Source: SIG480 sp045614365 (lineage in GTDB: Bacteria; Bacillota; Clostridia; Oscillospirales; JAAYXM01). From it: a stretch of 27,196 bases of DNA. Numbering within the stretch: position 1 is the stretch's first letter; each line of letters starts with the position of its first letter. The DNA lies in the NCBI GenBank assembly GCA_045614365.1, contig JAZLCV010000154.1, forward strand, positions 1 to 27,196, written 5' to 3'. A program made the translations under genes and the position numbers. The notes under the pieces were generated by a model, which ran no database searches, was not told the DNA's origin, and saw nothing but the letters and a program-made list of their open reading frames with translations. Positions 7,234 through 15,420 of this stretch are shown one piece after another.

Positions 7234-8529
7234 TCACCTCTCATTATGGTTACTTTCCACAACAGCTGAAAGCCCCAGATTACGTAACACGGCAAAGAAA
7301 TGTCGTTCAAGCTCAGCTTCTTTTATATTGCGGATAAAATTTATATATACGGTCTCTCCAAACGACAGCATACCGCAGTTATATGGTGCTGCCGCTTGCA
7401 CTCCGAGAATAAAATCAAACCGTTTTATATACCCTGCCATTTCATCCGGAACCTTCACCTGTCCAAGATTTGACAACGTAAGGCAAGATTTTTTCTCTCC
7501 GACACTATCAAACACAGCTTTCATAACTGCGTTTTTTACCGGTAACGGAACAAGGCGCAAAAACGGGTTCTTTTCATCGTTTACATTAGTTGCAATAACA
7601 CTGCTCATATGCTTTGCTGTAATTTCCGCTCCCATTTTATGGCGTATAACCGCACATATTTCATCAAGCGAATATACCCCGAGCCTCGGGTCAATTTCCG
7701 GAACAGTGTACATCGCAAAATTACGCAGAGTATTACTCGGAAACAACTGACGCAGGTTTACCGGTATAAGAAGCTTCAGTCTCTTTCTTCGCTTTATATC
7801 AGGAAGCTTCTCTTTTTGAAGATTTTCAAGAGCCTTCAGCATAACCGCGCTCATAAACACAGTAAGCGTTGAATTGTATTTGTGTGCAAGCTCCAATGCT
7901 GTTTTTACCGGTATACGAAAACACGTGAGATTAAGAATTCCGTCCCGTTCCTCTTCGCCGAACATATGCCATGCATTTGTGTCTTTGCGGCTTGCCGGAA
8001 CCGTTCCGGCATTTTTTAAAAAGCAATCCTCCAGTTCTTCATCCATAGGCGACGCATTTCGATCCACAATTCCGTTTTCGCACGGAATTTCAATCTCATA
8101 TTTTTGTTCAAGATACTCTGCAACAAGATTTTTAAGAAAAACCAAAGCACCTGTGCCGTCTGTCAATGAATGAAAAAACTCAACGGCAATACGGTTATGA
8201 TAAACAATCACCCGAAATGCACATTTTCGCATTTCTTTCTTGCTCATATAAACAAGAGGATAGCTGTATTCTTCCCTGACTTCCGGTGCTGTTTCAATCT
8301 CCTGAAGATAATACCAGAACACACCTTTACGCAAACGCGCGGCAATAGACGGAAAGCGCCTGACAACAATCTCCAATGAAGCTTTCAGCACATCAGTATC
8401 TATATCATCAACTAAAGTTGCGGACTGACGGAAAACATTGCTCCAGTTTTTTCTTCTCGCTGCCGGATAAATTTTTGCCGCATTATCAAGCCTCAACCAC
8501 CGGAGCGTCTTTAAAACTTTTTTTGACAT
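7234..8529 (-). CDS. Condensation-like acyltransferase (alcohol acetyltransferase type)
   Basis: The 431-residue protein has the chloramphenicol-acetyltransferase/condensation-domain fold. The active-site motif HxxxDG appears as HSLTDG at residues 120-125 (His120 catalytic, Asp124 structural). Total length and the surrounding sequence fit the alcohol acetyltransferase/PapA-like group, which moves an acyl group from CoA or a carrier protein to an alcohol or amine. The start is the ATG at 8527-8529 with AAGGAA upstream. Longer versions starting at earlier ATGs lack a ribosome site. It is followed after 6 bp by the zinc-ribbon membrane protein. The acceptor substrate cannot be told from sequence. 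Confidence 0.82.
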   Translation of the reverse strand: MSKKVLKTLRWLRLDNAAKIYPAARRKNWSNVFRQSATLVDDIDTDVLKASLEIVVRRFPSIAARLRKGVFWYYLQEIETAPEVREEYSYPLVYMSKKEMRKCAFRVIVYHNRIAVEFFHSLTDGTGALVFLKNLVAEYLEQKYEIEIPCENGIVDRNASPMDEELEDCFLKNAGTVPASRKDTNAWHMFGEEERDGILNLTCFRIPVKTALELAHKYNSTLTVFMSAVMLKALENLQKEKLPDIKRRKRLKLLIPVNLRQLFPSNTLRNFAMYTVPEIDPRLGVYSLDEICAVIRHKMGAEITAKHMSSVIATNVNDEKNPFLRLVPLPVKNAVMKAVFDSVGEKKSCLTLSNLGQVKVPDEMAGYIKRFDFILGVQAAAPYNCGMLSFGETVYINFIRNIKEAELERHFFAVLRNLGLSAVVESNHNER

Positions 8530-8634
8530 AACATTTCTTTTCCTTACCAACTGTAGTCTCATGTCAAATTTGGCATAAAAAGTTTTTATTTTTCCAAAGC
8601 AACATGACATAACCATTCCATTTTAACTTATACA

Positions 8635-8663
8635 AGTATATCGCATTTGCTTTGAATAATCAA
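8635..8663 (-). promoter_or_regulatory. Sigma-A promoter of the acyltransferase operon
   Basis: On the minus strand TTGATT (8658-8663) and TATACT (8635-8640) are spaced by 17 bp. The start codon lies about 105 bp downstream, so the message would have a fairly long leader. No riboswitch-like structure was recognised in it. Confidence 0.65.
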
Positions 8664-8670
8664 GTTCTTT

Positions 8671-10008
8671 TCATATCTGCATTTTTTTCATAGCGGAAAA
8701 ATATACAATAAGCAGTGTTGTAATCGATAGTATCCAGCCAACAGGCCACACTAAATACAAAAATGTTAAATTCGGAAAAAGCGGAAAAATGCTATAAACC
8801 CATACAAAACGCAAACCACTCATATAAATAAGAGTTGTTAACGTGGGAACAATCGGTTTTCCCATGCCGCGAAGTGCTCCGCCAATAACATCATTTATTC
8901 CGCACAGAAAATATGTAAGAGCTATAATAATTAGTCTTTGGCACGAATATTCAATAACCGCAGGTGTGGAGGTTATTAACCCCGAAAGCTGTTTTGAAAA
9001 AACCGCAAAAATTATTCCAAGTGAGAATCCAAACGCCACGGTAATAATCAATGACTTTAAGACTGCCTCCTTTACGCGTTTGTAGTTCTTTGCTCCTATA
9101 TTTTGTGCAACATACGAGATGGTAGCAAGAGAAGGTGCATTACTTACCTGATAAAGTATCACATCAAACTGATTAGCAATAGAAACACCTGTAGTCGCAT
9201 CCGCTCCAAAGCTGTTTACCGCCGTTGTCATCACTACATTTGCAAGGGAAGAAAACGTAAAGTGAAGCCCCGCCGGAACACCTACGAATAATATCTCTTT
9301 AAGGTCTGAAAAACATATGTTTAATGTTTTAAAACTGATATGAACTTTATCCTTGCTCCTTAATAGAACACTTAACGTTAGACCACACGCTATTGTATTA
9401 GAAACAATAGTTGCAATCGCAACACCTTCCACTTCCATATCAAACAGTATTATAAAAACTATATTTGATATAACTTTTACAATTCCGCCTATTATCAGAA
9501 AAATCATTGGGCGTTTTGTATCTCCGGAAGCTCTCAAAATAGCTGCACCAAAATTATACAGTATAATTATCGGCACACCAAGAAAATATATTCTGAAATA
9601 AGCTACCGCTTTACCAAGAAGACTTTCGGGACAATTGGTCCATCTTAAGAACACATCCGCACAACTCACCCCGATAATAAGCAATAAAAAACCGGTAACA
9701 ACTGAAAACAAGATAGCCGTTCCGATAGCCTTTTCGGTTTTTTCGCTGTCTGCTTCACCTATACGCTTTGCAACAAGCACATTTGCTCCTGTAGACATTC
9801 CGGTAAGTGTACCTGTACATAAAGATATTAGCGCAGCACATGCGCCAACTGCTCCTACCGCTTTATCATCTACTAAATTACCAAGGACCGACATGTCTAT
9901 AATGTTAAAAAGCGACTGCATAACGTTCATAATCATTATTGGTATTACCATTTGAAGCATGCTTTTTGTAATTGAGCCGGATAACATATCTACTCTGTAA
10001 TTTCTCAT
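8671..10008 (-). CDS. MATE family efflux transporter
   Basis: This 445-residue, very hydrophobic protein has the repeated six-helix halves of the MATE superfamily (about 12 membrane segments). Typical motifs include ITKSMLQMVIPIMI near the N terminus, VGAVGACAALISL, and GGALRGMGKP in the second half. It would export cationic drugs or metabolites using a sodium or proton gradient. The ATG at 10006-10008 follows AAGGAGAG. It starts 69 bp after the stop of the M20-type peptidase gene with no terminator between, so they may be co-transcribed. Whether it exports a product of the neighbouring hydrolases is speculation. Confidence 0.93.
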   Translation of the reverse strand: MRNYRVDMLSGSITKSMLQMVIPIMIMNVMQSLFNIIDMSVLGNLVDDKAVGAVGACAALISLCTGTLTGMSTGANVLVAKRIGEADSEKTEKAIGTAILFSVVTGFLLLIIGVSCADVFLRWTNCPESLLGKAVAYFRIYFLGVPIIILYNFGAAILRASGDTKRPMIFLIIGGIVKVISNIVFIILFDMEVEGVAIATIVSNTIACGLTLSVLLRSKDKVHISFKTLNICFSDLKEILFVGVPAGLHFTFSSLANVVMTTAVNSFGADATTGVSIANQFDVILYQVSNAPSLATISYVAQNIGAKNYKRVKEAVLKSLIITVAFGFSLGIIFAVFSKQLSGLITSTPAVIEYSCQRLIIIALTYFLCGINDVIGGALRGMGKPIVPTLTTLIYMSGLRFVWVYSIFPLFPNLTFLYLVWPVGWILSITTLLIVYFSAMKKMQI

Positions 10009-10077
10009 TTTTTGTCTCTCCTTTTTTCTTTCCCTATTATTTAAAATGAATTTGGAGCAGAAAATTATTGATATGCG

Positions 10078-11208
10078 TCACAGCAATCCACCTTCAGTTA
10101 AAATAAGTTCCATACCGATTGCAAATCCGGGGTTTAATGATTTCTTTAAGAGCCATTCTTTAGTTGTATGAGCACCACCGCCAATATACACACCTACACA
10201 TATTGCAGGTATACCGAGAGAATGAGGAATATTAGCATCGGTTGAACCGCTGCCCCTTTTTACTTCGCAGTTGCCGTATTTTTCCTGAACGGAGCATACA
10301 AAATCGGAAAGTGCATTTAATTCATTAATATCCATATTGTCCATGCAGGGACGGTTACCCACAAGCTCAACCTTCAATTCCTGACAAGTTTTCTTTGCGT
10401 TTTCAAAAATTTCAGCATACTTCTTTTCCATAATATTAAGGCACTCTACATTATTAGAACGGTATTCACAAAGCATGGTGGCACTTTGTGCTATTGTGTT
10501 TACACTTGTGCCGCCACTTATGACGCCTACATTGTATGTAGTTTTACTGTTACCCAGCTTAGGCACTTCGATTTTGTATATTTCCGTAATGATCTCCGCA
10601 ATCACATTTATAGCATTGCGGTTGCCAAAGGCACCAAACGAATGACCGCCCTCTGTTATGGCAGTTACTTCATAACGGTGAGAACCGACACTATCATTAA
10701 TTATATGATGATAACCACCATCAAAGGTGAACATATGTTTTATTCTATCGCGATAGTCTTTGAAAATCTGACGGCAGCCTTTAAGATTGCCAAGACCTTC
10801 TTCACATGCATTGGCTACAAACATAATCGTTCGGTTTAATTTGATGTCACTTTTAACAATATGTTTTATGCACACAAGCATAATGACAAGACATGCAACA
10901 TCGTCTATTATACCTGGACAATGAATTTTTTCACCGTCGTCAATATAATTAAGAGCCACATCAAATGGAAACACACTATCGGTATGAGCCATAAAAACCG
11001 ATATATCATCACTTGGATTACCAAGCGTGCATACCACATTTTTTGCTTCGTCAATGTGTGCATTATAAATACCTAAATTCTTTAGGTATTTGAGTACAAA
11101 TTCCGCTCTTTTCTCCTCAAATCCAGAAGGTGCCGGAATAACGCATATGTCGTGAATTAGTTCAATCATTTCTTCATAATAGTTTTCTGAAAGTTTAAGT
11201 AAATCCAC
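10078..11208 (-). CDS. M20-type zinc metallopeptidase
   Basis: The 376-residue cytoplasmic protein (no signal peptide) has the co-catalytic metal site of the M20/M42-like aminopeptidase group. His75 and Asp77 lie in AHTDSVFP, Asp102 in PGIIDD, the catalytic Glu136-Glu137 pair in ACEEGLG, Asp163 in TFDGG, and the last metal ligand His347 in GGAHTTKEW. Such enzymes trim amino acids from peptides or cleave N-acyl or amide bonds. The nearest style is peptidase T or the dinuclear 'M20/M25/M40' annotation. The start is a GTG at 11206-11208, preceded by GGAAGGAG. It lies between an amidohydrolase gene and a MATE pump, possibly one catabolic or detoxifying unit. Confidence 0.9.
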   Translation of the reverse strand: MDLLKLSENYYEEMIELIHDICVIPAPSGFEEKRAEFVLKYLKNLGIYNAHIDEAKNVVCTLGNPSDDISVFMAHTDSVFPFDVALNYIDDGEKIHCPGIIDDVACLVIMLVCIKHIVKSDIKLNRTIMFVANACEEGLGNLKGCRQIFKDYRDRIKHMFTFDGGYHHIINDSVGSHRYEVTAITEGGHSFGAFGNRNAINVIAEIITEIYKIEVPKLGNSKTTYNVGVISGGTSVNTIAQSATMLCEYRSNNVECLNIMEKKYAEIFENAKKTCQELKVELVGNRPCMDNMDINELNALSDFVCSVQEKYGNCEVKRGSGSTDANIPHSLGIPAICVGVYIGGGAHTTKEWLLKKSLNPGFAIGMELILTEGGLL

Positions 11209-11328
11209 TGTTAGCTATCTCCTTCCACATAATTAAACATTTCTATATCTATAAAGACTGTATAATCCAGATGTCACTCTTTTTAGTGATTGATTTTGTC
11301 AAGTTAGGGATAAAAACATATGCTGTCC

Positions 11329-12111
11329 TTATATCCCCAATATTTTCTTTGCATTCAAAGAAAATATTTTTTCTTTTTCCTCGTCCGTTATGAGATTATC
11401 AAGCAATACTCCGCCCACAAACATTCCCGGATTACAAGTCGGATAATCAGAGCCAAAAAGAATTCTGTCCACACCAAACGCGTCTATTGCGTGTCTGAGC
11501 ATACCATATCTGAAAATTCCGGTTCCTGACAAATCAAGATAATAGTTTTCGCTGTATTTCATACGCTCAACATGTCGCATAAAGCTTTTATACTCACCCG
11601 GATGTGCTGCAACAAAAATCACTTCAGGATGCCTTTTTACCATTTCATCCATTTCCTCGTCTTCCATGGAATGAAAGCTCACTATCATATTACGTTTTCC
11701 CGCTTCTTTCAGCAAATCCGAAAACTCCGGCGATGAATAATCACTCCACCCGTCAATATAAGGCACTAATTCACCAATCAGCTTTACCCCCAACTTATCC
11801 ATTTTTTTCATTTCATTTATTGATTCTTCCGGATATGCGGGATGGATATGAAAGCCGGGTATATAAAAGTCCCCATAAGCGTTTTTTAGTTCAAGTGCTA
11901 TGTCGTTATTCCTTTTAATCTCTTTCCAGTTACTCCGATTTTCAGGTGCTCTTAACGAAATAACAGAACCGCAAATCTTTGAAACACCAAGTTCACTGAA
12001 CACATTTACAGTTTCGTCGGCGCTCATATTACAATACTCTTTATGTGCGCATATATTTGTTTCATTCCCAATAAACGGATGCGTATGAAAATCTATTATT
12101 TCAAATGCCAT
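11329..12111 (-). CDS. Amidohydrolase family protein (metal-dependent hydrolase)
   Basis: This 260-residue TIM-barrel hydrolase belongs to the amidohydrolase 2 family (PF04909). It shows HTH at residues 9-11, metal-site histidines His147 (SFHSME) and His170 (AAHPGE), and the C-terminal catalytic Asp222 in FGSDYPT. It hydrolyses or decarboxylates a small molecule that cannot be named from sequence. The ATG at 12109-12111 is preceded by GGAGGG. An upstream in-frame ATG would place that site inside the gene and is rejected. The M20-type peptidase gene follows after 120 bp. Confidence 0.9.
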   Translation of the reverse strand: MAFEIIDFHTHPFIGNETNICAHKEYCNMSADETVNVFSELGVSKICGSVISLRAPENRSNWKEIKRNNDIALELKNAYGDFYIPGFHIHPAYPEESINEMKKMDKLGVKLIGELVPYIDGWSDYSSPEFSDLLKEAGKRNMIVSFHSMEDEEMDEMVKRHPEVIFVAAHPGEYKSFMRHVERMKYSENYYLDLSGTGIFRYGMLRHAIDAFGVDRILFGSDYPTCNPGMFVGGVLLDNLITDEEKEKIFSLNAKKILGI

Positions 12112-12163
12112 AATACCCTCCATATATTTGCCGTATAATTTAACCTTGCTATTTGAATTTCTA

Positions 12164-12237
12164 TGTCAAATCTTATATTACAACGAGCGAGGATTCAGAT
12201 TCTGTCTTTCATATCCTCGAAGTACATATTAATATGT
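12164..12237. other. Upstream region of the amidohydrolase gene: isolated -35 box, inverted repeat and palindrome
   Basis: On the minus strand a perfect TTGACA (12164-12169) is visible, but no -10 box sits at a proper distance, so a promoter is likely yet not resolved. Further upstream are an inverted repeat with 7-bp arms (CGAGGAT at 12188-12194 and ATCCTCG at 12213-12219) and a 14-bp perfect palindrome ACATATTAATATGT (12224-12237). These could be operator sites, but nothing else supports that. Confidence 0.3.
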
Positions 12238-12270
12238 GTAGTTATACCCTTCCGCACAGCAAAGTCCCAT

Positions 12271-12314
12271 AAAAAATACCGGGCAATGACAAAAAGCTAT
12301 TGCCCAGTATTTTT
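12271..12314 (-). terminator. Terminator after the solute-binding lipoprotein gene
   Basis: On the minus strand AAATACTGGGCAAT pairs with ATTGCCCGGTATTT (one G-T pair) around a T-rich loop and runs into a T tract. It begins 9 bp after the stop codon at 12323, and marks the end of the long surface-protein operon. Confidence 0.88.
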
Positions 12315-12322
12315 AGTTTGAA

Positions 12323-13885
12323 TTATTTGTAGTTTTCGTACGCACCTTCATAAACTGCCAAAAGTTCATCTATCGGAAGCTCTAACAGCTCTGTACGGAA
12401 GCTCTCCCACTCTGAAATCGGACGCTGACCGAGAATGAATTTCGCTAAATTTTCTTCAACGAAAGTACTTATCGATGTGCTGAGATCAGCAATCTTTTCT
12501 TTTTCTTCAGAGGTAAAGCCGATATATATTGTCGGATCAAGCTTGGAATAGGTGTTTTCAAGGATAAAGTCTGTTACGGAAGCCTGTTCCTTTGAACATG
12601 CTACGTCTATAGATTTCGGGTCAATACGCAAATATGCTCCGATTGTCCTCATACCATATGCAGTCTGTATGGATGCATTTTCAGACGGAAGGATAAATAC
12701 ACGTTCTCCATCCTCAATCTTATAGGTTTCACCTTCCTTACCCCATGAAAGAAGCTCAGCGGCTTCATCGGTATACAACCAGTTGATAAAGCGCATTGAG
12801 TTAATTATGCTTTTCTCGTCGCCCGTATTGCAAACACCGTAGCCTATCCCATCAAAGTTATATTTGTTCATCATCGGAATCCCAAGTCCGTTTTCTGCAT
12901 ATGGCGGCTTCATCGCAGTAAGATTGAACTCCGGGTAATTGCCGCGTGCAAGAGAATTGAAGAAGTCAATTCTTACCTGATACTCAGGCATTATAAATCC
13001 ACGGTTTGTCGCAACAAGCTCTTCCCATGATGCTGTCGGGATATTCAAGAAGTTTTTAGGAGTAAGCCCTTCTTCTACCATCTTCTTAAGGAAGGTAACT
13101 ATCTCGAGCATGGTATCCTCTGTTGTGCCATAGGAAAACTTCTCGTTATCAAAATCGTAATACACGCCATAACGGAAGTTTGGTTTCCAAGAAGAACCTA
13201 TTCCGTTCAGTGTGTTAAGACCCGCACGGATGCAGAAAGGATAAGAATCGGGATATATTTCCTTAAGTTTTTTCGAGATGGTGTAGAGATCTTCTATCGT
13301 CTCAGGAGTCTCGAGCCCATGCTTATCAAATATATCCTTGCGATAGAGCCATGCGCGTATATTGGTGCTGCGTTCCATACCGTAGTTCGGCGTATAGTAC
13401 ACCTTTCCGTCACTCTGTTTTTTGAGATCTTTCATCCACTGTTCTGATTCAGGAAGGCTGTCCCAGAATTTCTCATAATCCGGCAAATACTCAAGATAAT
13501 CATCAAGTGCCTTATAAGCTCCCTGCTCACAATACGAGGCGAAGGTTGCCTGAGTAGCCTGGAAGCCAATAAGATCAGGCATAGTATCCTGCGCTACCAT
13601 CATAAGAGAATACTTTGTTGAAAAGTCAGTTATCGGTATTCCCGTTACCTTAAGCGTTCCTCCGATGCTTTCGCGGATATATTCCCAAACCTTGAGGTCA
13701 TCGGAATACGGCCACGAAGGATGACTTGCTACCGCTATGTCCAGAACCGCATCGTCCGGAATCTGCTTTCCCTCGGGGATGACAGAAGAGCCTGCTGCCC
13801 CATTTTGTGTTGTTGTTCCCGTGCAGGCGCAAAGTGCAAAGAGCATAATACCCGCAAGGATAAGTGCATAAATTCGTTTTTTCAT
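12323..13885 (-). CDS. Extracellular solute-binding lipoprotein (sugar ABC type)
   Basis: The 520-residue precursor has a basic start (MKKR), a hydrophobic core and a lipobox LCAC with the lipidated cysteine at residue 21, so it is tethered to the outer face of the membrane. The rest fits the family 1 extracellular solute-binding proteins, especially the long LplA/LipO-like group of oligosaccharide binders. The ATG at 13883-13885 is preceded by GGAGGA at 9 bp. An earlier in-frame ATG would include that site and is rejected. The gene starts 50 bp after the ceramidase-like gene and is followed by a strong terminator. No permease or ATPase gene is adjacent, so its transporter partners must be elsewhere, or it serves as a sensor or capture protein. 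Confidence 0.9.
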   Translation of the reverse strand: MKKRIYALILAGIMLFALCACTGTTTQNGAAGSSVIPEGKQIPDDAVLDIAVASHPSWPYSDDLKVWEYIRESIGGTLKVTGIPITDFSTKYSLMMVAQDTMPDLIGFQATQATFASYCEQGAYKALDDYLEYLPDYEKFWDSLPESEQWMKDLKKQSDGKVYYTPNYGMERSTNIRAWLYRKDIFDKHGLETPETIEDLYTISKKLKEIYPDSYPFCIRAGLNTLNGIGSSWKPNFRYGVYYDFDNEKFSYGTTEDTMLEIVTFLKKMVEEGLTPKNFLNIPTASWEELVATNRGFIMPEYQVRIDFFNSLARGNYPEFNLTAMKPPYAENGLGIPMMNKYNFDGIGYGVCNTGDEKSIINSMRFINWLYTDEAAELLSWGKEGETYKIEDGERVFILPSENASIQTAYGMRTIGAYLRIDPKSIDVACSKEQASVTDFILENTYSKLDPTIYIGFTSEEKEKIADLSTSISTFVEENLAKFILGQRPISEWESFRTELLELPIDELLAVYEGAYENYK

Positions 13886-13935
13886 GTTTGTTTGTCCTCC
13901 ATTCATTTCGTTTCTTTTTAATATCGTGCTTTACA

Positions 13936-15270
13936 CTACTTATTATTAAGTGATTTGATGATTTCAACTGAACCCGCAATAAGCATCTCAGCCGTTCCAT
14001 CAACATAGCTTGATGAGAGTGCTTCATAGCCACCCTCGGAAAACGCCGTCTGCATCGGATAATATCCTTCATAACCGTTTGCACAGCAAGCAGGAATGGT
14101 AAGCGCAAACGGAGAGCTTGCCTTAATCTGACGGCCGATTTCCGTAAACGGTTCTCCCGGAAAAGATGCAAACACCATATCGCCGACAGCAACTGCACAG
14201 ACAATAAGCTCCTTGTTATCGGGCATGGACTGCATTCTTTCAATTCGACACGCCTTTGCAATCATCTGGGTGCGTTCCATATCCCGGAGTTCCGGAAGCG
14301 CTTCTTCCGCTCCAAGCTCGTGGTAACGCTTTGCAAGCTCAAGAGCTGCAGGGATTTCGTCAGGCGTTCCTTTGTTGAATTTTGTGGTGATCATCTTGTT
14401 AGCATAAGAAATTTTTTCACCTTCTATTTCCTTTGCAAGCTCGTAGTTTGAAATTACGCTCATCGCAATCTTCTTGCCCATATAGCGTGCACGCTCGTAA
14501 CCTGTGGCGCAATTCTTTTCCGGGTCAAGGCGGATGTCAGTATGGTTGGAGTCCCCCTGTGCACCATTGATATACATACAGAGAGAATTCGGAACATTGA
14601 GTTCATATGTATCACGAACAAACTTCGGATAATCTGCAGAAAGAAGCTCCCCTCCGATAACATCAGGATGTACCTGGAAGTTCACGATGCCGATTTCGGA
14701 TTTTCCTTCACGCTTTATGATAAGAAGCTGTGACTGTTCGTCCGGTGTTCCAAGTGCGTGGTCGACATCAGGATTCTGCCAGCCGGGATTGGTGCGCACC
14801 GTGCCGTCCTTCATACGGTAACGCCGGATAAAGGATACGTCCTTAACCTCACCGCGCGTGACGAGACGCTTTGTAACCGGTGCAAGATCATTGACCGCAA
14901 GAAATGCGATATCAGCAAGCCGTGTGATGATCCACTCAGAATATTCGGAATTCAGAGAATTCCCGATTTTCGATCCCGGCGGTGCAACACCCGGTCCGAG
15001 ATGGGTATGCGTGCATGCTATAAACACACCATCAACCTCTGCATCAATTGCCTTTGCAACTGCCGGACGAAGCAGAGACATAAACTTCATATTCATACCG
15101 ATAACATCGACGCTCATAATAACGGCTCTCTTCTCGCCGTCGTCAAACACAACCGCAGTTGCAAGAAGCGGATCTAGAATCCCCTTTGCTGTTCTCGGCT
15201 CGTAATATCCCGAAACACCGATTCCCATAGGCGGAGTAATTTCACCCCTCGCAAATCCTGCTTTTAGCAT
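13936..15270 (-). CDS. Neutral/alkaline ceramidase N-terminal-domain hydrolase
   Basis: The 444-residue protein resembles the N-terminal catalytic domain of neutral/alkaline non-lysosomal ceramidases (PF04734), zinc amidases that cut the amide bond of ceramide. Candidate zinc ligands are His90 in THTHLGPG, His201 in QVHPDVIGG, Glu373 in FPGEPF and a tyrosine in YEGYY (400-404). NGAQGDSN at 235-242 is in the place of the family's catalytic serine segment. It is shorter than classical ceramidases (no C-terminal Ig-like domain) and has no signal peptide, so a cytoplasmic enzyme acting on an imported amide or ester is likelier than a secreted ceramidase. The start is the ATG at 15268-15270 with AAAGGTG upstream. 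A longer frame has no ribosome site. Confidence 0.82.
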   Translation of the reverse strand: MLKAGFARGEITPPMGIGVSGYYEPRTAKGILDPLLATAVVFDDGEKRAVIMSVDVIGMNMKFMSLLRPAVAKAIDAEVDGVFIACTHTHLGPGVAPPGSKIGNSLNSEYSEWIITRLADIAFLAVNDLAPVTKRLVTRGEVKDVSFIRRYRMKDGTVRTNPGWQNPDVDHALGTPDEQSQLLIIKREGKSEIGIVNFQVHPDVIGGELLSADYPKFVRDTYELNVPNSLCMYINGAQGDSNHTDIRLDPEKNCATGYERARYMGKKIAMSVISNYELAKEIEGEKISYANKMITTKFNKGTPDEIPAALELAKRYHELGAEEALPELRDMERTQMIAKACRIERMQSMPDNKELIVCAVAVGDMVFASFPGEPFTEIGRQIKASSPFALTIPACCANGYEGYYPMQTAFSEGGYEALSSSYVDGTAEMLIAGSVEIIKSLNNK

Positions 15271-15379
15271 AATTATCACCTTTCCTTTATTTAAGATATA
15301 CTGTGTGCAGCGTTGCAGCACAATGCAAAATGCAATGCGTCGCAAAAGCAAAATTATATTATGTTTTACTCCCACGTAC

Positions 15380-15420
15380 GGGACCCTTCGACTTGCGCTC
15401 AGGGTGACACGAAGTCGAGT
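15380..15420. repeat. REP-like palindromic element overlapping the stop of the giant lyase gene
   Basis: On the minus strand the core reads GTGTCACCCTGAGCGC followed by AAGTCGAAGGGTCCC. It contains nested inverted arms: CGACTT (15389-15394) with AAGTCG (15412-15417), and ACCCT (15383-15387) with AGGGT (15401-15405). The wording closely resembles a dispersed intergenic repeat that I recall from many bacterial genomes. The stop codon of the 2851-aa gene (15399-15401) lies inside it. Copy number in this genome cannot be judged from one window. Confidence 0.6.

Noticed and set aside
15271..15379. Promoter for the ceramidase-like gene (TTGTGC and TATATC with 17 bp on the minus strand)
   Set aside because: Only half of the -35 bases match, and the gap is partly repeat-derived. 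Read-through from the upstream operon is an equally good explanation, so it is not listed.
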